64,000 bases of DNA. Origin: Hypericum androsaemum (lineage: Eukaryota > Streptophyta > Magnoliopsida > Malpighiales > Hypericaceae). The notes below the pieces were generated by a model that worked only from the letters and a program-made list of their open reading frames with translations, did no database searches and had not been told where the DNA came from. Shown here one piece after another: positions 10,534 through 21,408 of this stretch; position 1 is the first letter of the stretch, and every line of letters starts with the position of its first letter. The stretch is taken from the NCBI GenBank assembly GCA_963995505.1, contig OZ023192.1, forward strand, positions 6,121,001 to 6,185,000, in the 5' to 3' direction. Position numbers and translations under genes: made by a program.

Positions 10534-12733
10534 CTACGTTTCACGAGAAGTCTATCAAACACAAAAAATATTAATAATTAAGATTTTTAATATAGTTGAA
10601 AATTAAGATATTAAAATATTTCTCACCATCATTCTTATCAAATCATTGTTGCGTGAGTGAAACAGGTTGTGGACGAGTTCCGGAAGAAAGCTTGGAAACA
10701 ATAACTTCAGACAATAAATTACTCCATCTTCACTAAACCTTTCATCCTGACAAGTTTAAACAAGTTCAACATATTAATAACAAATAATTGTTAAACATTT
10801 TCATAAACTAAAAAAAATATCCCAACTCAAAGAATTACTAAACAACTGTTAAACTTTCACTTACACTATCTTTTCCATGGATGATACAGTGTCGAAAATA
10901 GGTTAATATCCCCACATTTTGATGGAACTGGTCATATTTTGGGTCATTGTTTTTCCTTATTTCCAAGTTATGCCTTAGAATACCAAAGAAGTGATCTGGT
11001 GCCTTCCTAAGCTTATTACGAGCATATTTTGTCCAATCTGTCCAATCACTAGCGAATAACTCACTGCGATCTATTTTGTTGGCAGCATCTTTGATCTCAT
11101 TTCTGAATGATAATTCATATCCACTCAGAAATCCGCGGTTCAGCCCATCCACAATATATTCTAGAGCTTTGGCAATTTTGATCGTTGACCAAGTACATGG
11201 ATGATTGAGTATGTATTTCCTGCTTTCCCTGAAGAAGAAAATAAAGCAGTTAAGTTATATAAATAAATGTATCTCGTACAAGCTTAAAGTTCTTACAATT
11301 TTTACCTCCACGTATGAGAAACCTTTGATATCTCATATATCATGTGACTAACGTCTGGCGGCGGATCTCCATTACAAATTTCAGCGATTACTGATGTTAA
11401 ATTTTGTAGCTCAACTTGATAACTTTTTCTAATCGCCTTAGGGTCCTTCACATTCAGAAATGTACCTAGAGGCTCTTCAACAAATATTTTATCTCCATTA
11501 TCATCAATGGAGATAAAAATATTGTTTTTTGTGAACTTGGTATTCCTAAGCTGATGGGATAAAGACTCGTCAACGTGGTTAAGCAGTAAACTGCAAAAAA
11601 GAAAATTAAAATGTTAGTATGATTGACAAATATAAATAACTTAATTGAGAGTTTTTGAGTTCCATACATGATTGCTCTCCGGCCGTAATCATTAAGTAGT
11701 CGTACGGTCATGGAACCAACCATAAAATCGGATGTTGCATTTCCTCGCGGGAGAGAGCATCCCAAGCACCTTGACCCCTATGAATTGAAATATGTATAAC
11801 TGTCAACAACTATTTTTATTATATAGTGCATAACTAACAAACACTCACAAAGGAGCCCGAAAGCATAGTCCGAGAATAAGTTCTTATTTTTTGTGTATTT
11901 TAGATTTTGTAAATAGAAACTTACTTTTTGCATTGCTTCATTCAGACGATTTGCATTTTTTCTCAAAAATGTTGCAACAATAGCATCGTCTTCCTTTTCT
12001 GCTAGTTCCAAGATCCTGGACATTTCGTCAGCACATTTTTGCTCAAAGATGATAAAGTGTTCACATCTCTCCACCTTGCAAATCAGAAATGTAAATCAGT
12101 ACAAGAATAGAAATGGAAATGTAGCAAGAATCATGTTGTTTCATGTTAGCAAAGAATTGAATATTGACAGAACACCTAAACAAAAGACTTGATAGCAAGG
12201 GCGAAAGCAGCAAATCATCCAAGTGCAAACAAGCTTCAAGGCAAAGTGCAACATGTCGAATAAGGGAAGACAAGAAAAGCTTCACCAAATACACAATCCA
12301 AGATCAGTCCATGTTATTGCGTTCTCCAGAAAATCCCCACAGGAAAAGAGAACTCGGTAAATGCTTTATTAAAAAGAGAAGAACCGAACTCATACTAATC
12401 GCATAACTCCATGAACCATTATTTGACACCTAGTAGTTATTTGCCTATCCAAGGTCTTGACTATCTATACTTGAATCAACGTCCTAAAATAGAAGTTCTC
12501 CTCAAAATCCAAACCCAACTAGAAAATAGTGAAAGAAGTTCACTTACTAGAGGTGGAGGCGGAGGTGGTGCGTTTGCTGCTGGGACTATTGGAGGCCCTC
12601 TGCCCCCTGCCGCGGCCCAGCCTCTTTGAGCCCCCCTGCCCCCGGCCCAGCCTCTTTGAGGTCCCCTACCCCTAGCCCCGGCCCGGCCTCTTTGAGGCCC
12701 CCTGACCCTAGCTCTTCCCCTGCCATTGACCAT
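10534..12733 (-). CDS. Multi-exon gene, possible kinase-tail/KEN-like protein (unrecognised overall)
   Basis: Inferred exons on the minus strand: 12,548-12,733 (start MVNGRGRARVRGPQRG; Arg/Gly repeats, then polyproline), 11,925-12,074 (ERCEHFIIFEQKCADEMSRI), about 11,668-11,770 (weakly supported), 11,306-11,590 (LLLNHVDESLSHQLRN; NGDPPPDVSHMIYEISK), 10,865-11,228 (KYILNHPCTWSTIKIAKALE; DWTDWTKYARNKLRKAP; YFRHCIIHGKD), 10,627-10,746 (DERFSEDGVIYCLKLLFPSF, LPELVHNLFH) and a short last exon ending at TAG 10,534-10,536. GT donors and AG acceptors suit each main exon. The order DP…HP..W…R-N-K…FP..L..V recalls the kinase C-lobe end followed by the KEN endoribonuclease domain of IRE1/RNase L relatives, but no kinase catalytic motifs (VAIK, HRD, DFG) are visible. 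The family assignment is tentative. A second copy of its upstream region lies near 29,300-29,420. Confidence 0.5.
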
Positions 12734-12736
12734 TGG

Positions 12737-13100
12737 CTCTTTCCCGGCCCTGGACCTGCAGTAACATTCCCAATGAGTAATGTTAAATAAATTAAGCTAA
12801 CGAATTACTCAAAGTAACAAAAGGGTTAAGCTAGGGGAACACTGGCTCAAATTAATCAGCAGTAACATTCCCATATGAAGTAAGCTAACATTCCCACTGA
12901 GTTTGGAGTTTTCGAATGGGAGCTTAACAAAAGAAAAAGAAAGAATAATGGTATGCAAAAATTGGTGAGAAACAAAAGGTAGAAACTAACACCGGAATCG
13001 AACCGTAACAAGGAGTTGATATAGAAGCAGCTCTCAGCTTTCACATTCAAAGCCACTACCGCTGTAGGACCGAGGAATAATCCCACCCAGCAGTTAATGT
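12737..13100 (-). promoter_or_regulatory. Upstream region of the KEN-like gene
   Basis: No open frame of note. Parts of it (near 12,760-12,810 and 12,895-12,970) are repeated near 29,300-29,420, where the gene itself is missing. This shows that the duplication includes upstream sequence of the minus-strand gene. The true 5' end, and any upstream exon, cannot be placed. Confidence 0.3.
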
Positions 13101-13104
13101 GGTG

Positions 13105-14010
13105 GTCGCTGCTTGAAAATGGGGGACCGTAACAAAGATTACCTGAAATGGAAAGTTAGGTCTTAGGGGTTCGAATATAAATGAGCCGCCTATTCTCCGA
13201 GGATCTTGAACTTTGTCATTGCCCTAGGTCCGGGTCCCCATTTGGTGTGTATTATGTAAAACATCTTTATATTATTTTTTTTAGAGAATGACTATCTCAA
13301 TGATATTCGAGATTTGAATATTACATTTTGTAAAAAAAGTTTGAACTTGTGTTTTTTTCATAAGTAAAAAGTTCAAACTTGTTATTATTTGAACAAATTA
13401 TCACCGGTGTTTTGCTTGATAGATTAATATTAACATAGAATCTTTTTTTTATGCCCTTTCTTTTTTTTTCAATTAATCATCCCTGGGGCCCTCATCATGT
13501 TTTAACATATCCATATTTTTTCGGTCCCAATAATGTTTGTCCTTTTCTATCTAAACGCAACAGCTTTTGGAGAAAAATTCATTTTAATATTACGTGGTTT
13601 AAAATCATCAATTGAGTTAAATTTATTCTAACTAAAATAACTTCAAATGCAAGACATTTTAAAATTTTTAAACATAAATTTTAGTTATGTATAATTTAAA
13701 TAAATCATAAAATGCAAGATATTTAATACGTTAAATCAACATTTAATAAAAATTTTAGGAAACAATCAAACATCAAATTTTATAATATAAGTTAGTAATA
13801 GTATGTTGTTCGAAAATGGGGGACAGAAAAAAAGATGTTGGGTAAAGTTGAGCCTAGGGATTAGGGATCCAAATAGATATGAGCCGTCTATTCTCCGAGG
13901 ATCTCCTTCTCTTTTTCTTTAACTTTGTCAACTCATCTTTCTTTTGGACGATCTAATTTCGGGTCCGGGTCCGGGTCCGGGTCCCCATTTTATGTGTATC
14001 AACTATCATG
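13105..14010. repeat. Repeat modules with GGGTCC microsatellite (first set)
   Basis: A unit starting near GAAAATGGGGGAC and including TATTCTCCGAGGATCT and GGTCCCCATTT appears at 13,113 and again at 13,805, about 695 bases apart. It recurs at 19,905. Between them lies a companion segment (GCTTGATAGATTAATAT, then CCTGGG.CCCTCATCATG) that is repeated near 19,480 and 20,210. At about 13,962-13,986 the hexamer GGGTCC runs four times in tandem. No coding potential. Confidence 0.6.
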
Positions 14011-14012
14011 CA

Positions 14013-15030
14013 TAGGATATTGGTATGCGAAAATTAAATCCTACATTTAATATAGGATTATCATGATAAAGTGATTGATTACGGAATTAGGAAAAATAAT
14101 CTAACATATCAAGCAACTAGGTGTAAATCTTTGGCTACCGCAAAAAGATTACTAGCATTATCGGTTAATTTAAGAACAACATATTAAGTGATATTTTTAT
14201 TAAATGAGTACATTTTTTACATACCTTTACGAATTTTTAAAATATTTTTGGGTATTAGTTTATCCTGGGCTATCTTGTTTGTTTGATATTGTTTTACATC
14301 ATTTTTCTCAAAAGAAATGCATGCTAGTTCTTTGGGCATATAATCATGGGTCTCATATTTGAAGAAATTGATTAAAAAAATAGTATAATATTATTTAATC
14401 TTTGATGTTCCTCAAATATAATTGATTAGTCGCTCGATTCAAATTCCAGACGACTTTCTGGCGAAATATCACTAAAAATATCAAAATATCCCAACTATAA
14501 TTTTTTCACTCATCCCTAACCTTTGCCACATAAGCAGTCGGAGGCAACCGAGTCAATATTAATATAGCATCTCCTCCGTCATATTTTGGTAATTTTCAAA
14601 TTAGGGCTATTTTGATATTTTTGGCGGAGTCTTGTAGGAAAGCTGCCCGGAAATTGAATAAAAAGACTAATCAATTTTATTTGGGAATATCAAGCACATT
14701 AAGGATTATTAAGTACTAAATAATACTAAAATGTTCTTTTTAGTCAATTTTCTCTGCATCTATTTTACCAATATTCTTTTCTTTCAATTCTAGGTCAACC
14801 AAGTATTTGATCCGATTGGATTTTTTGCGGTTCAATCATTGTAAGTATTGGTTAAAAAATTACCCATGATCTCTCCCCGGTGTTGCGGTTGAACCGATAG
14901 GTCATTTGATGTATAAAATCGTTCCTCCCTTAAACCTCTCATTCTTTCCCCTATTGGTTCTTTTTTTCCTCCAAATATTCTTTTTGGCCGAAGATATCTG
15001 ACTCTCCTATTTTCTCGGTGTGTATGATCA
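14013..15030. repeat. Duplicated block, copy 1 of 14.0-15.0 kb segment
   Basis: Nearly the same sequence occurs at 29,393-30,300, and its last 240 bases a third time at 32,624-32,877. Markers include ATATTGGTATGCGAAAATTA at the start and GACTCTCCTATTTTCTCGGT near the end. A stretch near 14,560-14,700 is shorter in the second copy. No gene is seen inside. Confidence 0.75.
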
Positions 15031-15385
15031 GGGAGCTGATTTGGTCCTGGAAGGCCAAATCTAACCAGAACCGTCTTGGACGATTCAATGGTTGATTTAG
15101 TTATGATTCAATGGTTCACTTAATTATGATTCAATGGTCTACCTAGTTATGATTCAATGGTCCATTTTTTCCCGTCCCGGATAAATTGGGGTCCGTCCTA
15201 GTTACGATTCAATGGTTTACTCAGTTATGATTCAATGGTTTACTCAGTTACGATTCAATGGTTGTGGACTTTTTTTATTTTGCACCCCGTATTTCTGCAT
15301 TTTTGCAAAATAGTCCCCGCGTGTCCTTCAATAAAAATCCTCCAGCACCGTGCTGGATTTGGCCTCCAGGACCAAATCCGGTCCC
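15031..15385. mobile_element. Small terminal-repeat element with 23-bp internal array, copy 1
   Basis: The ends are inverted repeats: GGGAGCTGATTTGGTCCTGG on the left; the right end, read in reverse, is GGGACCGGATTTGGTCCTGG. Inside, a 23-bp unit (core GATTCAATGGTT, joined by TTAGTTAT or similar) repeats about seven times in two groups (about 15,089-15,165 and 15,196-15,265). A shared segment (CCCCGTATTTCTGCATTTTT, then CCCCGCGTGTC) links it to the elements at 30,309 and 49,481. The homologous block at 32,870 lacks any insert. No clear 9-bp target duplication in this copy. Confidence 0.65.
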
Positions 15386-16506
15386 GTGCTAGCATATATT
15401 GCCAATTCTTGAGTAAATCTTGATAGTCAGACAAATTTTTTTTTGTCCCATATTATTCTTGAGCGAATGGTCATTAGAAGATCAACTGGTATACAAAAAT
15501 GATGAGAATTTACGAAATAAGTTCCATATTATTAGAGTGATTATCTGAGATTTCTCTAAAAAATCATATTCTAGAAGTAATACAAAATTGAATTAAATTT
15601 TCGATGCTTCTTAATTGATTGTTGAGTAAATCACTTTTGATTTGTGTTGATGTAGTCATCGTTTTTCTTTAGCATTTTATTTTAACTCTCTTGTATTTTT
15701 GAGACTGGATTGTATGGTGTCTTTAATAGTCGGGTAGTATTATTCAGAGTTAAAAAGAGTGTGCGGCAATCTAATGTCTGAGATCTTTCGCGTGTGGTTA
15801 CGAGTATTTAGGGTAAGATTCTTCTTCCTTTTTCACTCTATCGCATTTTAATTTGTGTAAGAATTCTGTAAAAAAAATTAATATCCATATTTATCCTCCT
15901 CTTTCTTTCTTCTCACCTTCTTCCTTTGTTTGGAAATTGGGTGAAGTTTTGGATTCTCTTTGGAGACAACAATCACGAGCAAAGTGGTGTGCCGAGGAAA
16001 ATCATAATGTGCGGTATTTTCACGCTTATACCAAGCTTAGGAATAACTCAAATCACATTGAGAAAATCGTTGCTGACAGTAGGTCCATTACCACCTGGAC
16101 TGAGATAAAGTTGGTTGTCGTTGATCACGTTGAGAGGCAATTTAAAGAGGTTAATTGGAAGCATCTTCGCCTTGATCATTCGCTCTTAGATAGCATCAGT
16201 AACATACATATCAGCCAAGTTAAATCTCATGGACTTTGATACATTTTTATCCGTAAATCTATAGGCAATTGAAAACGAGCGACGAAGTGATTGATTGAAA
16301 TTCGAGTCATGTGGAAAAGGGTTCAACGAGGGGCTGGTGGGTAACTTCGTTGGGCCATTTAGTTTAGAATGATAGATATGGACGTTATCCAAAAAAATGG
16401 ATAAACGCTGTTCATCAACGAACGGCTGCCACCAAATGTTGGAAACTACGTACAAAAGGACACTTTAAACGTTGCCTCAAATCAACTCATAAGATTTTTT
16501 GATACG
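15386..16506. repeat. Duplicated block, copy 1 of 15.4-16.5 kb segment
   Basis: Positions 15,386-16,026 match 30,736-31,384. Positions 15,386-15,720 match again at about 32,880-33,190. Positions 16,195-16,494 match 33,205-33,450. It contains the LINE fragment listed separately. The pieces lie in a different arrangement in the other copy, so the region was rearranged after or during duplication. Confidence 0.7.
15853..16239 (+). pseudogene. L1-type LINE ORF2 fragment
   Basis: The plus-strand frame carries LWRQQSRAKWCAEENHNVRY, then FHAYTKLRNNSNHIEKIV. This matches the linker between endonuclease and reverse transcriptase in plant L1 ORF2 (consensus LW.QKSR..WL..GD.NT.YFH…R...N.I). Homology covers about 15,930-16,160. 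The frame then ends at TGA after KSHGL. No endonuclease or reverse-transcriptase core is present. The first 150 bases recur at 31,250-31,384, where they are cut. Confidence 0.65.
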
Positions 16507-17103
16507 AATCTCGTTACGGATCCATGCGAAAGCCGGATCTATCTACGTTCAGATTGATGGAAATTTCGACCCGTTGTTTGCACCTTTGCAAGAACCTCGG
16601 TATGAACAACCTCGACCCGCTGCTGTAGGGAAACAAGAACCTTGATTTGATGAAGACGCCACAAACGGTGATGTAGATCCGCTTGATAAGTCGTTGGAGA
16701 ACGCAAACGGAATCCCTCCGCTGTGTTCGAACAGTTCCGAAGAACCAAGAGAGCAAAGCCCACGTTTTTTGTACTCAAATTATTCTCCCCATTCTCATTG
16801 ATAAAGTCTTTATATATAGGCAGATTGTTACAAAGAGATTCCTAATTAAATATAACTTCTAACTAGATAAATATGACTTAAAAAATAGGAAACTAATAAG
16901 GAAAACAAGTCTAGTACTCTTATGATTGCTAAAAACGTGATTATCACATAATCACCTTCCTAAACTGACTTGAACTCTTAAAGAAACGAAATTCTCACAT
17001 TATTGACTTCCTAAATAGACTATAACTCTTATAAAACGAAAATAACATATAATAAACTTCCTAAACAGACTCAAAAACCTCAAAAACGAAATTAATCTTC
17101 TTG

Positions 17104-17340
17104 CTGATGAGATTCATATCATTCCCCTCCTCTTGAAATGGATTTGTCCTCAAATCCTTGCATACATCATGCTTTTTCCAATTCACGATCATGCTTGAAC
17201 AAGTCTTGGAACATCTTGGTTGAACTTGATATTTTCCATCCCAACAAAATAGATACTTTGAACATAAGCAATTTGAAGTCCTCTCCAAATCAAAAACCAA
17301 AATCTTACTTATTTGCACAAGCCTTTCTTTGAACTTCAAA
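17104..17340 (-). pseudogene. C-terminal tail frame of the LARD-like element, running into the polypurine tract
   Basis: A second minus-strand frame reads FWNSLKFKERLVQISKILVF, then SKYLF and later CKDLRTNPFQEEGNDMN. The final residues are encoded by the polypurine tract itself. It aligns with the element A tail (MWNALKDAEKFVQRREVLVF; SKYFF). A tail of the DLRTNPFQE-GND type occurs at the 3' end of some plant Ty3/gypsy elements as I recall, so this is probably the relic of a Ty3-type 3' region. Confidence 0.5.
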
Positions 17341-18024
17341 CTATTCCAGAAGTTGATCAATGATGAACCTCCAACATAATAAACTTTCCACACCTAAGAA
17401 GTCAATATGTTCAACATGTAAATCAGGAGACATGTAAGATATGGGTTGGACATCTTCCTTGTCAACTAAAACAACAAGTTCTTCTTGTTCACCATCAATA
17501 GCAGTTAAGCACTTCTTCATATGAACAACATCCACCAATTCTGATTCATTGAACAAATCCCTCAAGTAAAGAAGTGACATGGCATGGTCATCAAAACATT
17601 CTCCATCGAACAAGTCAATAGAATATTCACCAAATTCCTCCCATGTCAAAACCTCTTCTTCAACAATCACTTCAGGTGTAACCTCCAAATCGTCAGAACT
17701 ACATACCTTCCCCTCAATGTCGTGCTTAGCGTTAATGGTGTTCTCCCTCTTTCCATTGACTTCTCCAACAAAATTAGCTCCTGAATTCTTCTCATCTTTG
17801 ACCCTCATCCTCCTTTGTTGAATTTGTCTTCCGCTACAGACATTAGGAACATCATTTATCCTCTCTTGTTTGCACACTATCCGGTCCACCTTTTCGCTGA
17901 GCTTCTTGACCTCCGTTCTTATTATATGCCTCATCCCACTAAGAAGGGCGTCCATAAACGTGTGTGGATCACCAACCAATGGTGCAACACCTTCAAAGGA
18001 TCTTCTTGAGTAGTTATAAGACAT
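17341..18024 (-). CDS. Orphan ORF (227 residues) of the LARD-like element
   Basis: Starts MSYNYSRRSFEGVAPLVGDP and contains a basic/helical segment (VKKLSEKVDRIVCKQERIND), then an acidic half with WEEFGEYSIDLFDGECFDD and HVEHIDFLGVE. No zinc knuckle, protease or reverse transcriptase is seen. The EFG(E/D)…DLF.G..F and EHIDFLGV motifs are shared with the tails of elements A and B at 1-3,617, although the LTRs are not similar. The N-terminal part may be the start of an ancestral gag polyprotein whose middle was lost. Whether the product is made is unknown. Confidence 0.55.
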   Translation of the reverse strand: MSYNYSRRSFEGVAPLVGDPHTFMDALLSGMRHIIRTEVKKLSEKVDRIVCKQERINDVPNVCSGRQIQQRRMRVKDEKNSGANFVGEVNGKRENTINAKHDIEGKVCSSDDLEVTPEVIVEEEVLTWEEFGEYSIDLFDGECFDDHAMSLLYLRDLFNESELVDVVHMKKCLTAIDGEQEELVVLVDKEDVQPISYMSPDLHVEHIDFLGVESLLCWRFIIDQLLE

Positions 18025-18897
18025 TCTTGCAGATTCTCTTTTTTTCTGCTTTCAACTTTTCTTTTTTTTGATTTTTTTTTCAGCCTTCTTTCTTCTTCTT
18101 TTCTTGGCTGCCTTCTTCTCTATCTTTCTTTTTTTTCGGAATTTTTTCCCTCTTTTTTTATTTTTTTTTCTTTCTCCAACTCAGAATAAAATATGAACAA
18201 TAATTGAAAACTAATGAAAACAAAAACGAAATTTAAAGATAGATGATCTAAAGTAGAGCCTAAGCTCTGATACCAACTGATACGAATCTCGTTACGGATC
18301 CATGCGAAAGCCGGATCTATCTACGTTCAGATTGATGGAAATCTCGACCCGTTGTTTGCACCTTTGCAAGAATCTCGGTATGAACAACCTCGACCCGCTG
18401 CTGTAGGGAAACAAGAACCTTGATTTGATGAAGACGCCACAAACGGTGATGTAGATCCGCTTGATAAGTCGTTGGAGAACGCAAACGGAATCCCTCCGCT
18501 GTGTTCGAACAGTTCCGAAGAACCAAGAGAGCAAAGCCCACGTTTTTTGTACTCAAATTATTCTCCCATTCTCATTGATAAAGCCTTTATATATAGGCAG
18601 ATTGTTACAAAGAGATTCCTAATTAAATATAACTTCTAACTAGATAAATATGACTTAAAAAATAGGAAACTAATAAGGAAAACAAGTCTAGTACGATTGC
18701 TAAAAACGTGATTATCACATAATCACCTTCCTAAACTGACTTGAACTCTTAAAGAAACGAAATTCTCACATTATTGACTTCCTAAATAGACTATAACTCT
18801 TATAAAACGAAAATAACATATAATAAACTTCCTAAACAGACTCAAAAACCTCAAAAACGAAATTAATCTTCTTGCTGATGAGATTCATATCATTTTT

Positions 18898-19380
18898 GGA
18901 ACAAAACAGTCCTTATATTTACTGGGAAGTTAAACAAATATTAGAAGGCGACATCCAATGTCTTCAGCCAAGATCATGACATCCCACTTCTTGCATACTG
19001 CAGTACGGTCGCATGTTCAGAAGCGTCATAAGCAATGTTAAAAAAACGATTATACAATCACTCGGTTAGACTGAAGATTTTTTTTAAATATATTATTAAT
19101 TATAATTTGCATAACAAATTCAAATAACTCTAAATATCATTTAGTTTTTCCTGCAAACTTTATTGTTTACATATACCAATCATTTGTAATTTAACAATGC
19201 TAATAAAATAAATTTACTTAGTTTGATCTGAAATAGTCCCTCCAACATTTCAAATGTCACACATGCTCGAATCTTCATTTGTCGGCTTGGTTGATTCGAA
19301 TATTTTTTGGGACCAGATTTAGTACTGGAGTGACTTTTACAGTACGATTCTGGAGAATGAACCATTTTATCTGTTCGAAA
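18898..19380. repeat. Continuation of duplicated block after the LARD insertion
   Basis: GGAACAAAACAG, GAAGTTAAACAAA and GGCGACATCCAATGTCTTCA recur at 33,451-33,540, directly joined there to the sequence that flanks the LARD element on its left. The match fades near 33,740. No gene. Confidence 0.65.
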
Positions 19381-20380
19381 TTTAAAATTAAAAAAATTCA
19401 AACTTGTTTTTTTCCCATAAGTGAAAAATTCAAACTTGTTATTATTTGAACAAACAAATTATCACCGATGTTTTGCTTGATAGATTAATATAAACGTAGA
19501 ATCTACACTCTTTCTTTTTTACTTTCTGTTAATCATCCCTGGGAACCTCATCATGTTTTAACATATCTATAGTTTGTCGGTCCCAATAATGTTTTTGTCC
19601 TTTTCTATCTAAACGCTTGGGGACAGGTTTCTATTTCTTTTAGAAAAAATATCATTTTTAATATCACGTGATTTAAAATTATTAATTGAATTAAACTTAT
19701 TCTAACTAAAATAACTTCAAATGCAAGACATTTTTAAAATTTTCAAACATAAGTTTTAGTTATGTATAATTTAAATAAATAATAAATAAAAGATATTTAA
19801 TATGTTACAGATCAATATTTAATATGTTACACATCAATATTTAATAAAAAATTTAGGAAACAATTAAACATCAGATTTTATAATATAAATTAGTATAGTA
19901 TGTTGTTCGAAAATGGGGGACAGAAAAAAGATGTTGGGTAAAGTTGAGCCTAGGGATTAGGGATTCAAATAGAAATGAGCCGTCTATTCTCCGAGGATCT
20001 CCTTCTCTTTTTCTTTAACTTTGTCAACTCATCTTCCTTTTGGACGATCTAACTGCGGACCCGGGTCCCCATTTTATGTGTATCATGCATAGATTTTTTT
20101 TTTCTTTGAACTGGATAATTATCTCAATAATATTGGATATTTGAATATAGCACTTTGTAAGAAAATCCGAATTTATAATCATTTGAACAAACTATCACGG
20201 GATTTGTGTGATAGATTAATATAAACGTAGAATCTAAATATTTTACACTCATTCTTCTTCTTCTTTTTTCTCTTAATCGTCCCTGGGACCCTCGTCATGT
20301 TGTAACATATTCATATTTTCGGTCCCAATCATATTTTTCTCTTTTTCTATTTAATTGCTAGGGAACATGTGCTATGACAG
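19380..20380. repeat. Repeat modules, second set
   Basis: Two further copies of the modules described at 13,105-14,010: the companion segment at about 19,390-19,640, the GAAAATGGGGGAC unit at 19,908-20,070, and the companion segment again at about 20,110-20,360. The last part continues into the segment duplicated at 31,387. No coding potential. Confidence 0.6.
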
Positions 20381-21383
20381 GGACGCGCTGGGTTTCTATT
20401 TCTTCTATTTGTAACGTCATTTTGCAATGCTGCAATTGGAATTTATGATTATACAACATGAGTTGTTTAGTTGATTAACGTAAACATTTCACATTTCCTT
20501 ACAAAATAGCATACCTCAACTCAATTCTACCCAAAACAATGGGTATGAGGTAGGTACACCTTAGAATTTGTTCCAAAAATGCTATTATCACAAAACTAAT
20601 AGACGTTTTGCCTTGCTATTGTATTGTGGTGGGCCACCCAGATTGCCAACTTGTGGTTTCAACTAGGATAGTTGATAGACGACGTTATTCGGGTCTATTG
20701 GTTGGAGGCGTCACTCCGACTGCCCAACTTGTGGGATTCAGCATAGTAGTACCTAGATTTGTCGGGCTCACCTCTGGTCTATTGATTAGAGGACCCCACC
20801 CTTTGACTGCCTAGGATGTGGGACCAGTGTGGAGTAGATCGTAAGACTATTTGTGTACTCTTTTTCTTTTATTTATGAAGATATTTTTTCGCCAAAAAAA
20901 TAGATGGTTTAAATAGTTGAGAAAATTTGAAAATACAAATTTGTAGTTGCGGTGACGTCATGATCAAGATATGTACAACATTGCATGGAAATAAGTCAAC
21001 CTTATGTTATGCATGCTTAATCTGTGTTTTGTATGTCCTTTCAAATGTCACACCCGCTCAAATTTTGATTAGTAAGTCTAATGATTCGGATATCATATGG
21101 TATAAACCAAAAAATCTATATTTTGTAGGTGTATGCTTCACTGTACATATACAAGAAATTAATTGTAACTTAGCATTTTTTTGGTCAGTATAACTTAGCT
21201 TTTTAGAGCCATTATTTGTCACGTTTTGCTTCAATTAAATGACAAAGTAAGAAACTTAGCCAATTAAAGTCATTATTTGTCACGTTCAGGTTCAAATTAA
21301 ATGACAAAGTGTTGTAACTTAGCCCTTTGTCCGTAGGGACCCCTGTCGGCGGCGGTTGGGGTCCATGGGGAAAAGGCTTCGTC
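20310..21383. repeat. Duplicated block, copy 1 of 20.3-21.4 kb segment, with LINE-like 3' end
   Basis: Matches 31,387-32,454 with scattered substitutions. Positions 20,615-20,890 (TGGGCCACCCAGATTGCCAA … ending TTTATTTATGAAG and a run of A) resemble the untranslated 3' end of a plant L1 LINE. At 21,208-21,322 a segment of about 60 bp (CATTATTTGTCACGTT … AAATGACAAAGT … CTTAGCC) is present twice in tandem. No gene seen. Confidence 0.55.
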
Positions 21384-21408
21384 TGATGGATTCAGAATGT
21401 TGTATCTT

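Larger units (their letters stand above)
16500..18892 (-). mobile_element. LARD-like non-autonomous LTR element with 227-codon ORF
   Basis: A complete 2,393-bp element. LTRs 16,500-17,121 and 18,278-18,892 are almost identical and run from TGATACGAATC to GATTCATATCA. The target duplication is TTTTT (16,495-16,499 and 18,893-18,897). The homologous sequence at 33,443-33,460 reads AAGATTTTTGGAACAAAATA with no insert, a natural empty site. The primer-binding site (initiator tRNA-Met complement TGGTATCAGAGC, minus strand) is at 18,264-18,275, and the polypurine tract (CAAGAGGAGGGGAA, minus) at 17,122-17,135. It encodes no gag or pol, only an orphan ORF and a tail frame. LTR similarity suggests a recent insertion. 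Confidence 0.9.

Noticed and set aside
20608..20814. 68-residue plus-strand frame
   Set aside because: It lies in a LINE-like untranslated tail and the duplicate at 31,680 does not keep it intact.
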